DNA from: Marinilabilia rubra
GTDB taxonomy: Bacteria; Bacteroidota; Bacteroidia; Bacteroidales; Marinilabiliaceae
Length of the DNA: 34,808 nucleotides
Assembly (NCBI RefSeq): GCF_003121985.1
Contig: NZ_QEWP01000029.1
Location: 1-34,808 of the forward strand
Direction of reading: 5' to 3'
Shown: positions 15,874 through 23,429 of the stretch, piece after piece
Layout: the number at the start of each line of letters is the position of its first letter
How positions within the stretch are numbered: the stretch's first letter is position 1
Translations under genes and position numbers: made by a program
Notes under the pieces: model-generated
What the model was told of the DNA's origin: nothing
What the model saw: the letters and a program-made list of their open reading frames with translations, nothing else
The model's database searches: none

Positions 15874-17168
15874 TCAGTTATTGTCAAAGTGTCATTCACA
15901 ATAGCCACCGGCTTAAAAAATGTGCTGTCACTATTGAAAACATTAACCAAATTAAGGTTTTCGGGCAGATGAACACTTTTTTGCTGCTGAGGATCCATTT
16001 CAGCCCCCAGATAATAATCATCTCCCAAAAACAGTGACCACTCTGTCTGGTTATTCACAACAATTTCTTTTCGGGCGACACCACTAACTATTCGGGTCAC
16101 AAAAAGTTTATTCAAATCAACATAAAACCTGGCATCTGCCTGACTTCCATCCAATTCCTCAAAATTAAGAAGATAACAACCGGGTGTTACAGGATAAATC
16201 ATCGTATCACGATTGGCTATTGTGGACATGCCTTGCGTATTTTCACGGCCCACAACAAGATTTTCTATATACCTGTCGCCCATTTTAACGCTTAATGTCT
16301 CCCCATATCTGTTAACAACCATTATTGCAGCAGCATCTTCGGGAACAGCTTCAAAAGATGGAATCAGAACATCTCTGGATTTATAATTCGCATTCAATAC
16401 AATGTCAGAAGTATTTTTCCAGCCAAGTGTTTGAATACTTTCCGGCGATGTGGGGTCAGACTCCCAATAATGAAACCACAACCTGTAAGTTCCGTAATCA
16501 ATCCGCACTTCCTGATCTGTTCCGGGCTTCACCGAGGTAATCCTTCCACCTGTTTTGCTGTGCAAATACACATCTACATTACAGGGCAAACGGTTTTCGT
16601 CCAAATTTGAATGAGGATACGATAGCATAATAGAGCCAGAGCCCTCACCCGTTACTAAATCGCTTACAACCCAACCCAATGGCACCTCTTCATAATCAGT
16701 GGCACGAAGAACAACCACCCAGCTTTTAAAAGAACGCTGCGGAGGCGATTCAACATAATCAACATCCTCCGCCTTATAGATAGAAAGATGCGTAGTCTCA
16801 CTTTTTACAGGTATATCAACCAGAAATTCCTCTGCTTTGGGAGGTATAACCCTGAGATGGGTTGATCCGGAGTATAAAAGAAGCGGTGACACGGTCTGAT
16901 TAACGACCACCAGATTGCCCTCCTCATCTGTCTCACTCCAATACTCAGGCATGTAATACCGGTAACTGTCGCTGTAATCGCACTCTCCGCTATCGTAAAC
17001 TGCATCGGGGTCATAATTCAATGAACGTGGATCGGTACAACCGGTTTTCTCATCAAATTGACTGTTGCATCCTGCCAGGAAACCGCCAAAGAACAACAGC
17101 ATCAACCATGAAGAAAGATAAGTCGGTGTAATCCGGTTATTTAATATTCTCCGAGCCATAGTTATCAT
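15870..17168 (-). CDS. Large lipoprotein with internal repeats, paralogue of the next gene upstream
   Basis: 432 residues; lipobox 'FLAGC' puts the lipid Cys at 34. Residues 44-65 ('GCTDPRSLNYDPDAVYDSGE' then C-D-Y) form the small Cys/Asp motif often seen in Bacteroidota surface proteins, probably calcium-binding. A block of the type 'VVN..T..L.LY.G...L..IPP' appears at about 85-120 and, more weakly, at 282-330 and 369-410, so the protein seems built of three related modules. Residues ~84-250 align well with the 17269-18267 product: 'NVDVYLHSKTGGRITSVKPG' versus 'YVDVYLNGREGAKIMTLKPG', and 'LWFHYWESD' versus 'LHYHYWNSD'. No enzyme motif. Coupled by ATGA overlap to a barrel protein gene. Function unknown; surface binding or adhesion is a guess. 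Confidence 0.82.
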   Translation of the reverse strand: MITMARRILNNRITPTYLSSWLMLLFFGGFLAGCNSQFDEKTGCTDPRSLNYDPDAVYDSGECDYSDSYRYYMPEYWSETDEEGNLVVVNQTVSPLLLYSGSTHLRVIPPKAEEFLVDIPVKSETTHLSIYKAEDVDYVESPPQRSFKSWVVVLRATDYEEVPLGWVVSDLVTGEGSGSIMLSYPHSNLDENRLPCNVDVYLHSKTGGRITSVKPGTDQEVRIDYGTYRLWFHYWESDPTSPESIQTLGWKNTSDIVLNANYKSRDVLIPSFEAVPEDAAAIMVVNRYGETLSVKMGDRYIENLVVGRENTQGMSTIANRDTMIYPVTPGCYLLNFEELDGSQADARFYVDLNKLFVTRIVSGVARKEIVVNNQTEWSLFLGDDYYLGAEMDPQQQKSVHLPENLNLVNVFNSDSTFFKPVAIVNDTLTITE

Positions 17169-17203
17169 TCAAATCGGGTTTCGCTTTTTAGGAATCATTT
17201 ATT

Positions 17204-17245
17204 CTGTTTCAGAAACACAATTTTTTCATTATGTTTCTGAAACAG
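17204..17245. repeat. Pair of palindromes TGTTTCnGAAACA forming a larger inverted repeat
   Basis: Two 14-base arms, CTGTTTCAGAAACA (17204-17217) and TGTTTCTGAAACAG (17232-17245), are perfect reverse complements. Each arm holds the palindrome TGTTTC-n-GAAACA, with centres 27 bases apart. It sits in the 100-base gap between the two paralogous lipoprotein genes. No T-run follows on the minus strand, so a protein-binding site or processing hairpin is more likely than a full terminator. Confidence 0.7.
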
Positions 17246-17268
17246 ACCCTTGCGCTTACTGCAAAGAA

Positions 17269-18267
17269 TTAGTTAGAATCAATCACCCAGGTAAAGCTTT
17301 GGTCTACCGTGAGGGTGACAGTTTCATTTTTCACCGGTGCACCGCTAAGCTTTTGTGCCCTTAAGTTTAATGATACAGTTTCCTCACCATCCGGAATTGG
17401 AATATAGAATTCACCATTGCTTCCCTGACCGATTGTAGACAAATTATCTTTGCTTTCCCCATCGAGATACATAATGCTTTCAATTTTCAAATCTCCGGCA
17501 TAAATCTCTACCGGTTCACTAAGTTGATTATCAACTTTCAACAATCCAAACCGGGAAATTTCTTCAAGTTCGGCGTCCAGGTGAGGGACAGTCATGCTCA
17601 TCTCTTCCCTGCTGCTGTTTAAAACCAACCAGATATCCACCTCATCTTCCCCAATCATTTGGGTATCTATCCATGAAAGGTAATTTCTTCCATCTGCAGT
17701 TGTTTGATCAGAATTCCAATAATGGTAATGCAAAGTGTAATTACCAAAGTCCAGTCCTATTTGCATTTGCTGGTCACCGGGTTTCAAGGTCATTATTTTG
17801 GCCCCTTCACGTCCATTCAAATAAACATCAACATACTCCTCAGATCCTCCATAATAGTTGAAATAAATATTGGCCATTTCCTTATTATCCGGATCGTTGC
17901 TCACATGCCAGGTCACACGGTTTATTCTGTCAGTACTACCGGATATAGGCACACTCCACCTCTTGTAGATTTGTGTTGGATCAGGATTATTAATATTGCC
18001 TCTCACATCCTCCCAGTCGTAGAGCTTTAAATCGACAGCTATTTCCCCTTCAGCTGGAATATTGACCAAATAATCAGTCTCGCTGTTAGGTACAAACCTA
18101 ATTGGCGTATCACCGTCATATAAGACCAATTGGCGATTAGAGCTGTTAACAATCATCAGGTTACCTGCATTATCCGAAGGATCAGCAGGAAACTCCGCGG
18201 GTGGATCATCCTTCTCACACGCGCCCAAAAAAGCAGCTATTGCAACTAAAAAGAATAACTTTCTCAT
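17269..18267 (-). CDS. Lipoprotein paralogous to the following gene
   Basis: 332 residues; lipobox 'FLGAC' gives lipid Cys17. After an acidic/Pro linker the body aligns with residues ~84-250 of the 15870-17168 protein: 'GNLMIVNSSNRQLVLYDGD' matches 'GNLVVVNQTVSPLLLYSGS', and the 'VDVYLNGREGAK...LKPG' and 'LHYHYWNSDQTT' blocks match too. It lacks the CTDP calcium-type motif and the third module of its partner, and is 100 residues shorter. A second weak copy of the 'V.N...E.Y.GD' module is at about 245. It ends in 'LTVDQSFTWVIDSN'. Gene duplication followed by divergence is the simplest reading. The gene may share a transcript with those after it, but a double palindrome lies in between. Function unknown. 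Confidence 0.82.
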   Translation of the reverse strand: MRKLFFLVAIAAFLGACEKDDPPAEFPADPSDNAGNLMIVNSSNRQLVLYDGDTPIRFVPNSETDYLVNIPAEGEIAVDLKLYDWEDVRGNINNPDPTQIYKRWSVPISGSTDRINRVTWHVSNDPDNKEMANIYFNYYGGSEEYVDVYLNGREGAKIMTLKPGDQQMQIGLDFGNYTLHYHYWNSDQTTADGRNYLSWIDTQMIGEDEVDIWLVLNSSREEMSMTVPHLDAELEEISRFGLLKVDNQLSEPVEIYAGDLKIESIMYLDGESKDNLSTIGQGSNGEFYIPIPDGEETVSLNLRAQKLSGAPVKNETVTLTVDQSFTWVIDSN

Positions 18268-18634
18268 AACGTTCAGATTAAAAAAGATTAATCAGAAATA
18301 ACACACAATCAATTGTTATTGTATTATTTCTTATTTTTTATTTACTTATTATTTATACAATTAATATGCCAAATTGATAAGAGTCTGCAAATTCAGATTA
18401 GAACAGACAATTTCCTATTCCTCCATGATTTTTTTTGGAGTAAAAGAAAATTGCAGAAAGAAAAACTTCCCGCGTCATTTAGCATATTGGTTGCAGGTGA
18501 TTTCTCAAAATGAAAAAAATGGCTGTCATTTTTTATGACAGCCATTTTTCAACAAACCTAAATGCTTAATTTCCAACACCAGAAAGCGACAACTAAAAAA
18601 GCAAATTATGGATCCGTCACTTACTTTACACGGA
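18268..18634. other. Intergenic region with bidirectional terminator
   Basis: AT-rich. Apart from the terminator at 18513-18550 there is no gene I can support. The 5' side should hold the promoter for the 18267 lipoprotein gene, but no exact TAnnTTTG box was found. Confidence 0.4.
18513..18550. terminator. Strong terminator hairpin, T-runs on both sides
   Basis: AAAATGGCTGTCAT and ATGACAGCCATTTT form a perfect 14-pair stem with a four-T loop. A-runs on one side and T-runs on the other let it work in both directions; its obvious client is the YfiR-like gene, whose stop is about 85 bases upstream on the minus strand. Confidence 0.85.
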
Positions 18635-19141
18635 TTATTCAAGTACTATGCCCATTTGCCGCAGACGGGAACTAACACTCAATCCCCTATCCCTGGCATT
18701 AATTTCTTTAAACTCAAACTTTATCTTTCCTTCACGAATAACAAAATTGATAGCTGCTCCCTGGTCAATCATCCCTTCCTTTTCGCCAATTATCAAAGTC
18801 GACTCTCCTCCCAGTTTATCAATTACCTGAGGCATTTCACGGCTTTTCCAGTGGCCAACAAACATAACATGGGGTTGCCCCATCTCATTGACCGACATAT
18901 AATTACGAACCTCTATTGGTTGATTACCAACCTTTTTCCCGGAAACCATCTCCTTCAATTTTTCATAAACAGAAACATGCCCCAGTACTTCAATCACAAA
19001 GTTCCCGGAACGTTTCTCTACCGGCCATTCAACATACCTCGTAAAATTGAACATATAAAGAGAAATATAATTCTCCTCCTGACTGAACATTCTGACAGAC
19101 AAGATTAGTAAAACTGTAATTATTAATATTCTCCTGTACAT
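18635..19141 (-). CDS. YfiR/HmsC-like periplasmic protein (DUF4154)
   Basis: 168 residues with a signal peptide (MYRRILIITVLLILSVRMFS). The mature protein follows the DUF4154 pattern: 'YMFNFTRYVEWPVEKRSGNF' near the start (the family's 'Y.FNFtkYveWP'), 'VIEVLGHVSVYEKLKEMVSG', 'PHVMFVG', then 'GAAINFVIREGKIKFEFKEI' and a final 'LSVSSRLRQMGIVLE'. In Pseudomonas the family member YfiR holds the diguanylate cyclase YfiN inactive in the periplasm; no such cyclase is in this window, and in Bacteroidota the role of these proteins is not established. It begins six bases after the OmpL47-type gene, so the two share an mRNA, and a strong terminator follows. Confidence 0.82.
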   Translation of the reverse strand: MYRRILIITVLLILSVRMFSQEENYISLYMFNFTRYVEWPVEKRSGNFVIEVLGHVSVYEKLKEMVSGKKVGNQPIEVRNYMSVNEMGQPHVMFVGHWKSREMPQVIDKLGGESTLIIGEKEGMIDQGAAINFVIREGKIKFEFKEINARDRGLSVSSRLRQMGIVLE

Positions 19142-19147
19142 GTCTGA

Positions 19148-20962
19148 TTAATTTTCTATAGCAAAACGGATCCTTTTTGCAGTTTCATTTCCTAATACAT
19201 CAGATACCATTATCTCAATTTCATAGTTCCCGGATTCAAAGCCTCCAACCGGAATTTTGCCTGAAGGTGTTCCCCCGTTTATGGTATACTTAAGACTTTC
19301 CTCACCGGTAACATCGTCGGTTGCCCCAATATATAATTTGGTATTGGATGGATAAATCACATACTGCTCTTCTCTCACAACTTTCTCTCCTATCGGTTCA
19401 ACACTAAAATGATAATGAACAGATGGCGCTTCGTTATCAACTACGAAAACAAGTTTTTGTAACGCTTCTTTATTATTTACATTATCCACAGAAATCCATT
19501 CCAATCTGTTGGCACCGTTTTTTTCAGAACTAAATGGTTTGTCATAAGAAAATTTTTCCCCATTCAGGGTATAGGAAATTTCTTTTAATCCACTTTCCTT
19601 ATCTTCTCCAAGTATCCGGAGGCTGGTCTTAGATGATACAAATACTGTATCCCGGTTGCGGAAAACTGGTCCGTCAAATGAAATATTAGTTTTAGGAGCC
19701 AGACGGTCAATATAAAAGTTATGGGCTTTTTCTTCAGCAGTATTTTCAACATAGTCTACAGCGGTGTATGACAGTTCAACCGGACTATTGCCATCCGGAT
19801 TAAAAGGCTCATCATAAGTCTCATTGGTAATGAATGAATTATAACTGTAGAGTATTTTTTGAACACCCGACTTATCATCAGTGGCTTCAAGTTTCACTTT
19901 GGTTCTGGCAGAAATATACTCCCGGTCACCCTCATAAAAATCTCCGTCAAACTCAAAAGTAACTTCCGGTGCTGAACGATCAATGTAATAGTCAAAAACA
20001 TCACCTTCGGAAGCCTCTTTATTAGCAGAAGCCAATGTTCCGATAAAACGTGGCTCCTCTTTATTTCCAACCTGATCAACAGCATAATAAGCAATTTTCC
20101 CTTTACCATTTTGTATTAATGCCACAGGAATGGGCTTACGGTAGAGCTTAAATTCCTTATCATCTATTGCATAAAAAAGCTTTTTCACTCCCGACAAGCT
20201 GTCGTTGCTAACCAGAGAAATTTTGGCATCAGGAGCCAAAATATTATTTTGCTTCAGTCCGTCGATTTCATGCTTTGTAACAGGAGCAGATTTATCAATC
20301 ACAAAATTCACTTCATGCAATTCTTCTGCATTCCCCACATTATCTACTGCATAATATTTAAATTCATATTTTCCTTCTTCTTCTATTTCCAGAGGATGAT
20401 TTGAATTTGATTGGTAAGATCCGCTGTTTACTGAGTAGTAAAAATCCTGAATTCCGGACATTTCATCATCACCGGAAATTCGTAATGCAACCTTCCCACC
20501 TAAAAAAGTAACTTCATCGTTCTCATATTTACAGGAACTCCCGAAATTTAATTTCGATTTAGGTGCAATCCCATCGGCATACATGTCAAATATGACATCC
20601 TGCAAAGGATAAACCGTTTTTCGGGTTGCCGAATCAACTGCAGAGGGCGACCGCAAAGTATTCCAGCCCTCTGTATCCAAAAACATGGGATTAGAATATT
20701 GTGCTGTCTTTGAACTTTTAAGAAGGAAATTTTCAGAATCTGCATCCGGTGAAGTTGAAACTTTCACAAACAATGGCAGATCTTTATTAATGAAGAGTTT
20801 TCCCTCGGGAGAGCGGTAAATACACTTCTCATGCTTCGGAAGCTCTTGAGCCTGCAAATTACTTATTGGTCCAAACAAGACGCAAAATGTAGCGACACGT
20901 ATTACCCCGCTCGTTTTTCTTATACTTTTTAATTTTTGATAGAAATTCTGAAAAGTAGTCAT
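19148..20962 (-). CDS. Secreted OmpL47-type Ig-like repeat protein
   Basis: About 604 residues from the ATG at 20962; in-frame ATGs at 20986 and 21001 would lengthen the N-terminus, but the 20962 start gives the most compact signal peptide ('GVIRVATFCVLFGPISNLQA'). The body is five repeats of about 85 residues, each with 'D..SG...(I/F).Y..(N/D)', 'Y.AVD..GN.E' and a joint of the form 'ID(R/K)SAP.....DG', e.g. 'TDDKSGVQKILYSYNS' and 'YYAVDQVGNKEE'. This is the OmpL47 beta-sandwich repeat known from bacterial surface proteins, where it acts as stalk or binding module. It has no anchor or enzyme domain. The YfiR-like gene follows by six bases, which suggests a shared envelope task. Confidence 0.85.
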   Translation of the reverse strand: MTTFQNFYQKLKSIRKTSGVIRVATFCVLFGPISNLQAQELPKHEKCIYRSPEGKLFINKDLPLFVKVSTSPDADSENFLLKSSKTAQYSNPMFLDTEGWNTLRSPSAVDSATRKTVYPLQDVIFDMYADGIAPKSKLNFGSSCKYENDEVTFLGGKVALRISGDDEMSGIQDFYYSVNSGSYQSNSNHPLEIEEEGKYEFKYYAVDNVGNAEELHEVNFVIDKSAPVTKHEIDGLKQNNILAPDAKISLVSNDSLSGVKKLFYAIDDKEFKLYRKPIPVALIQNGKGKIAYYAVDQVGNKEEPRFIGTLASANKEASEGDVFDYYIDRSAPEVTFEFDGDFYEGDREYISARTKVKLEATDDKSGVQKILYSYNSFITNETYDEPFNPDGNSPVELSYTAVDYVENTAEEKAHNFYIDRLAPKTNISFDGPVFRNRDTVFVSSKTSLRILGEDKESGLKEISYTLNGEKFSYDKPFSSEKNGANRLEWISVDNVNNKEALQKLVFVVDNEAPSVHYHFSVEPIGEKVVREEQYVIYPSNTKLYIGATDDVTGEESLKYTINGGTPSGKIPVGGFESGNYEIEIMVSDVLGNETAKRIRFAIEN

Positions 20963-21171
20963 GGGTTCATTTTTTGTTTCACCCATTAGTACGATAAACA
21001 ATTAATTTTTGAATACAGTTTTTGTTATTTATTAAAATACTGTTGACCAAAGTATCCTTTCAATAGATAAAAGACTCTTCGAACAATTTTATTCTAAAGT
21101 CTAAGCACACCAAATAACATTACTTTCAGAAACATTTAAAAATTGTGAAGTTTTTTCTATATTTTTATCTT

Positions 21172-21187
21172 ACTAAACACATTTAGT
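21172..21187. promoter_or_regulatory. Candidate operator upstream of the LacI-type gene
   Basis: ACTAAA-CACA-TTTAGT is a perfect inverted repeat with 6-base arms, 24 bases before the lacI-type ATG and just after an AT-rich promoter-like stretch (TATATTTT at 21158). LacI proteins often regulate themselves through such sites; binding is inferred only. Confidence 0.3.
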
Positions 21188-21200
21188 TTGCAAAAAAATC

Positions 21201-21207
21201 AAAGGAG
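21201..21207 (+). promoter_or_regulatory. Shine-Dalgarno-like AAAGGAG
   Basis: A good anti-16S match three bases before the ATG at 21211. It is worth noting because nearly every other gene here lacks one; the spacing is short. Confidence 0.5.
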
Positions 21208-21210
21208 ATT

Positions 21211-22149
21211 ATGAACAGGACGACTCTTGCGAAAGTGGCCGGTAAAGCCGGGGTCTCAAAAACAACGGCTTCCCTTGTTTTAAACGGGAAAGCCGACAAG
21301 GTAAATATTGCCTCTAACACACGCCAGCGCGTAATGGAGGTGGCTAAATCACTTAATTACCATCCGGGAAAATTCAGCCCCGGTAAACTGAATGGACAAA
21401 GTGGGATTATCGGGTTATTCGCCAGTTCCTTTATTAAACCTGAAACATCTAAATGGCTGCAGCACTTAATTATGGCTGCAGAAAAAGAAGGCTACATTAT
21501 TTTGCCTCAAACAGCCACAAAGGATAATACCGGATCCAAAATAAATGCCATTCCTTTTGACGCGGTAATTTTAGCAGAAAAGGAGTTAACTTTTGAGATT
21601 AAAGATCCCAATGACTTTGAACCACCCGTTCTTTGTCTGGATTTTATTCCTTCCTCGCCAGAACTGCGATATATTGCTCCCAGCAAAGAAAAACAAACCA
21701 ATGAAATAATAACCCAGTTTTACCACCATAACAAAAAAGCCATCGGTTTGCTTTGCATCAATGAAAACAGTGAGGAGCAAAAACAACTGAAAAAAACTTA
21801 CCTGGAAAATTATTGCGATCGTTTTGATATACCCCCTAATATAACAAGTATAACAGCTTCAAATGATACAGTAGAGTTAATTAAAGCTTGTGACCAATTG
21901 ATAGAAAATGGAGCTAATGGAATTATTTTCGAAACACCCCAAATGGTTGTAAAAGCAATGAGTATCCCAAAAATAAGAAATCTCGCACAAAGAGGCATTA
22001 TGCTTGCAGCTTTCGAAAGAATTGAAGGTGCTGATTTTTTGCCTGAAGGCACATTGATAACATTAGCTCCTAATTATGAATCAATGTCTGAAGAAGTAAT
22101 AGATACCTTAACAAGGATCAATAATGAAATAAAATTAAAACCCCGGTAA
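21211..22149 (+). CDS. LacI/GalR-family transcriptional regulator
   Basis: 312 residues. Residues 3-50 are the LacI helix-turn-helix and hinge: 'TTLAKVAGKAGVSKTTASLV' followed by 'LNGKADKVNIAS' and 'VMEVAKSLNYHPG'. The rest is a periplasmic-binding-protein-like sensor domain, somewhat degenerate: 'GIIGLFASSF', 'FDAVILAEKELTF', 'KKAIGLLCINENSEEQKQLK' and 'ANGIIFETPQMVVKAM'. Its length is slightly short for the family (usually 330-350). Such regulators usually control sugar use genes, but none of the neighbours on this strand is one; the nearest sugar system (susCD/GH94) is 8 kb away. Divergent from the OmpL47-type gene. Effector and targets unknown. Confidence 0.9.
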   Translation: MNRTTLAKVAGKAGVSKTTASLVLNGKADKVNIASNTRQRVMEVAKSLNYHPGKFSPGKLNGQSGIIGLFASSFIKPETSKWLQHLIMAAEKEGYIILPQTATKDNTGSKINAIPFDAVILAEKELTFEIKDPNDFEPPVLCLDFIPSSPELRYIAPSKEKQTNEIITQFYHHNKKAIGLLCINENSEEQKQLKKTYLENYCDRFDIPPNITSITASNDTVELIKACDQLIENGANGIIFETPQMVVKAMSIPKIRNLAQRGIMLAAFERIEGADFLPEGTLITLAPNYESMSEEVIDTLTRINNEIKLKPR

Positions 22150-22289
22150 ATTTCCTATTATTTAATTTCGGGCTTATTAAACAGCAAAAATTGTTTATGG
22201 CAAAACAAATCATCAAAGTTTAAAAAGGAAATTTCCGGGGTAGAAACTATTTTCAGTATTATGAAAAGCATAATCCGGCAACAGAGGCC

Positions 22290-23420
22290 TTACTCTGAAA
22301 CAAAAATAAAATTACACGGTCCAACCCCAATGTTCTCATCATAAGTGGCAATTTTAACTCCATTGGTTCCATAAACCTCAACAATCCCGGGGTTCTCATA
22401 ATCAGGTGCAATTCCAATATACAAATCCCCATTATCAGGATTTACAGTCATCCCATTGGGGGTTACATCAGCAAAAGTCTCCTGTGGCAGTTCAGTGGCA
22501 TCAACCGCCATTTCCCAAACGCCGGAAAATCCATAAGCCCCGCCAAAATAAAAACTTTGCCCATCAGCAGCCATCTCTATTCGGGTTGCTTTACCATAGA
22601 CCGACTCATCCGGAAGAAAAGTCTCCTCTACTTCATATGTATCGGGATTTATTTTGTGAATACCTGCCTCCGTAGACATAACAATAGCCCAGTTTTCATC
22701 ATATTCGGTATAACCGGTAGACAATACCCATACATCTCCGTTTCCATCTACCACTAAATCCTGAGGATTGTCATTCACTTCAATCTCCTCTTTAACCAAT
22801 CCCTGGCTTACATCAACCACAGAAATAATAGTATCGCGTCCATATCCTCCACAATTCGCAACCCAAAGTTCACCATTAACCATGGCCAATCCTTCTGGTC
22901 CGGCTCCCACCTCAATAGTATTTATTACCTCAAGTTGCACGGGATCGATTACCGCCAGTTCCCCTCCATTGCCCCATTGAGAAACGTAAATCAAACCATT
23001 GTTAACCAGCGCGTAACGGGGATTAGAAATACTCTCTGAGATCTCCTTCACAGATTCAAAATTCTTATTATTAACCACCATTACGCTATTGGTCTTATTC
23101 AATACCAGAAAAGAAAGAGTATCAACAGAGACCATATCCTGCAACACATCACCTAATATTTGCACATCATTTCTATTGGTAAATATATTTCCGGCAACTG
23201 AGTCATCTGAAATAAAAGAAACCGAGGCATTTGCGGCATTCATCAGGCCCTGATTCAGCACAAAAACGCCATTCACAAAATCACCTTTCACCTCAAACTC
23301 ATCAACCGAATTATCGTCATTTTCACAAGCAGTAAATAATATCAGCAAGGACAAACTCAAAACTTTAAGCAAGTTATTGCTACAAACAAACTTTTTAAAT
23401 TGTTTCATCTCAGTCATCAT
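22290..23420 (-). CDS. BtuG-like beta-propeller surface lipoprotein (cobalamin-uptake partner)
   Basis: 376 residues from the ATG at 23420; in-frame Mets at 23417 and 23408 are alternatives. The lipobox 'LILFTAC' puts the lipid Cys at 32. The rest is a YncE-like beta-propeller with repeated blades, for example 'NPRYALVNNGLIYVSQWGNG', 'IEVGAGPEGLAMVNGELWVA', 'NDNPQDLVVDGNGDVWVLST' and 'VTPNGMTVNPDNGDLYIG'. It starts nine bases after the btuB-like receptor and shares its cobalamin riboswitch. In Bacteroides thetaiotaomicron the surface lipoprotein BtuG has this fold, caps BtuB and binds B12 very tightly; position and fold suggest the same role. That this protein binds cobalamin is inference, since sequence identity to BtuG was not measured. 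Confidence 0.8.
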   Translation of the reverse strand: MMTEMKQFKKFVCSNNLLKVLSLSLLILFTACENDDNSVDEFEVKGDFVNGVFVLNQGLMNAANASVSFISDDSVAGNIFTNRNDVQILGDVLQDMVSVDTLSFLVLNKTNSVMVVNNKNFESVKEISESISNPRYALVNNGLIYVSQWGNGGELAVIDPVQLEVINTIEVGAGPEGLAMVNGELWVANCGGYGRDTIISVVDVSQGLVKEEIEVNDNPQDLVVDGNGDVWVLSTGYTEYDENWAIVMSTEAGIHKINPDTYEVEETFLPDESVYGKATRIEMAADGQSFYFGGAYGFSGVWEMAVDATELPQETFADVTPNGMTVNPDNGDLYIGIAPDYENPGIVEVYGTNGVKIATYDENIGVGPCNFIFVSE

Positions 23421-23429
23421 TTTAATTTT

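Noticed and set aside
18313-18513. 66-codon hydrophobic plus-strand frame before the terminator
   Set aside because: AT-rich low-complexity translation (many Phe/Leu/Ile) typical of spacer; no homology that I recognise.
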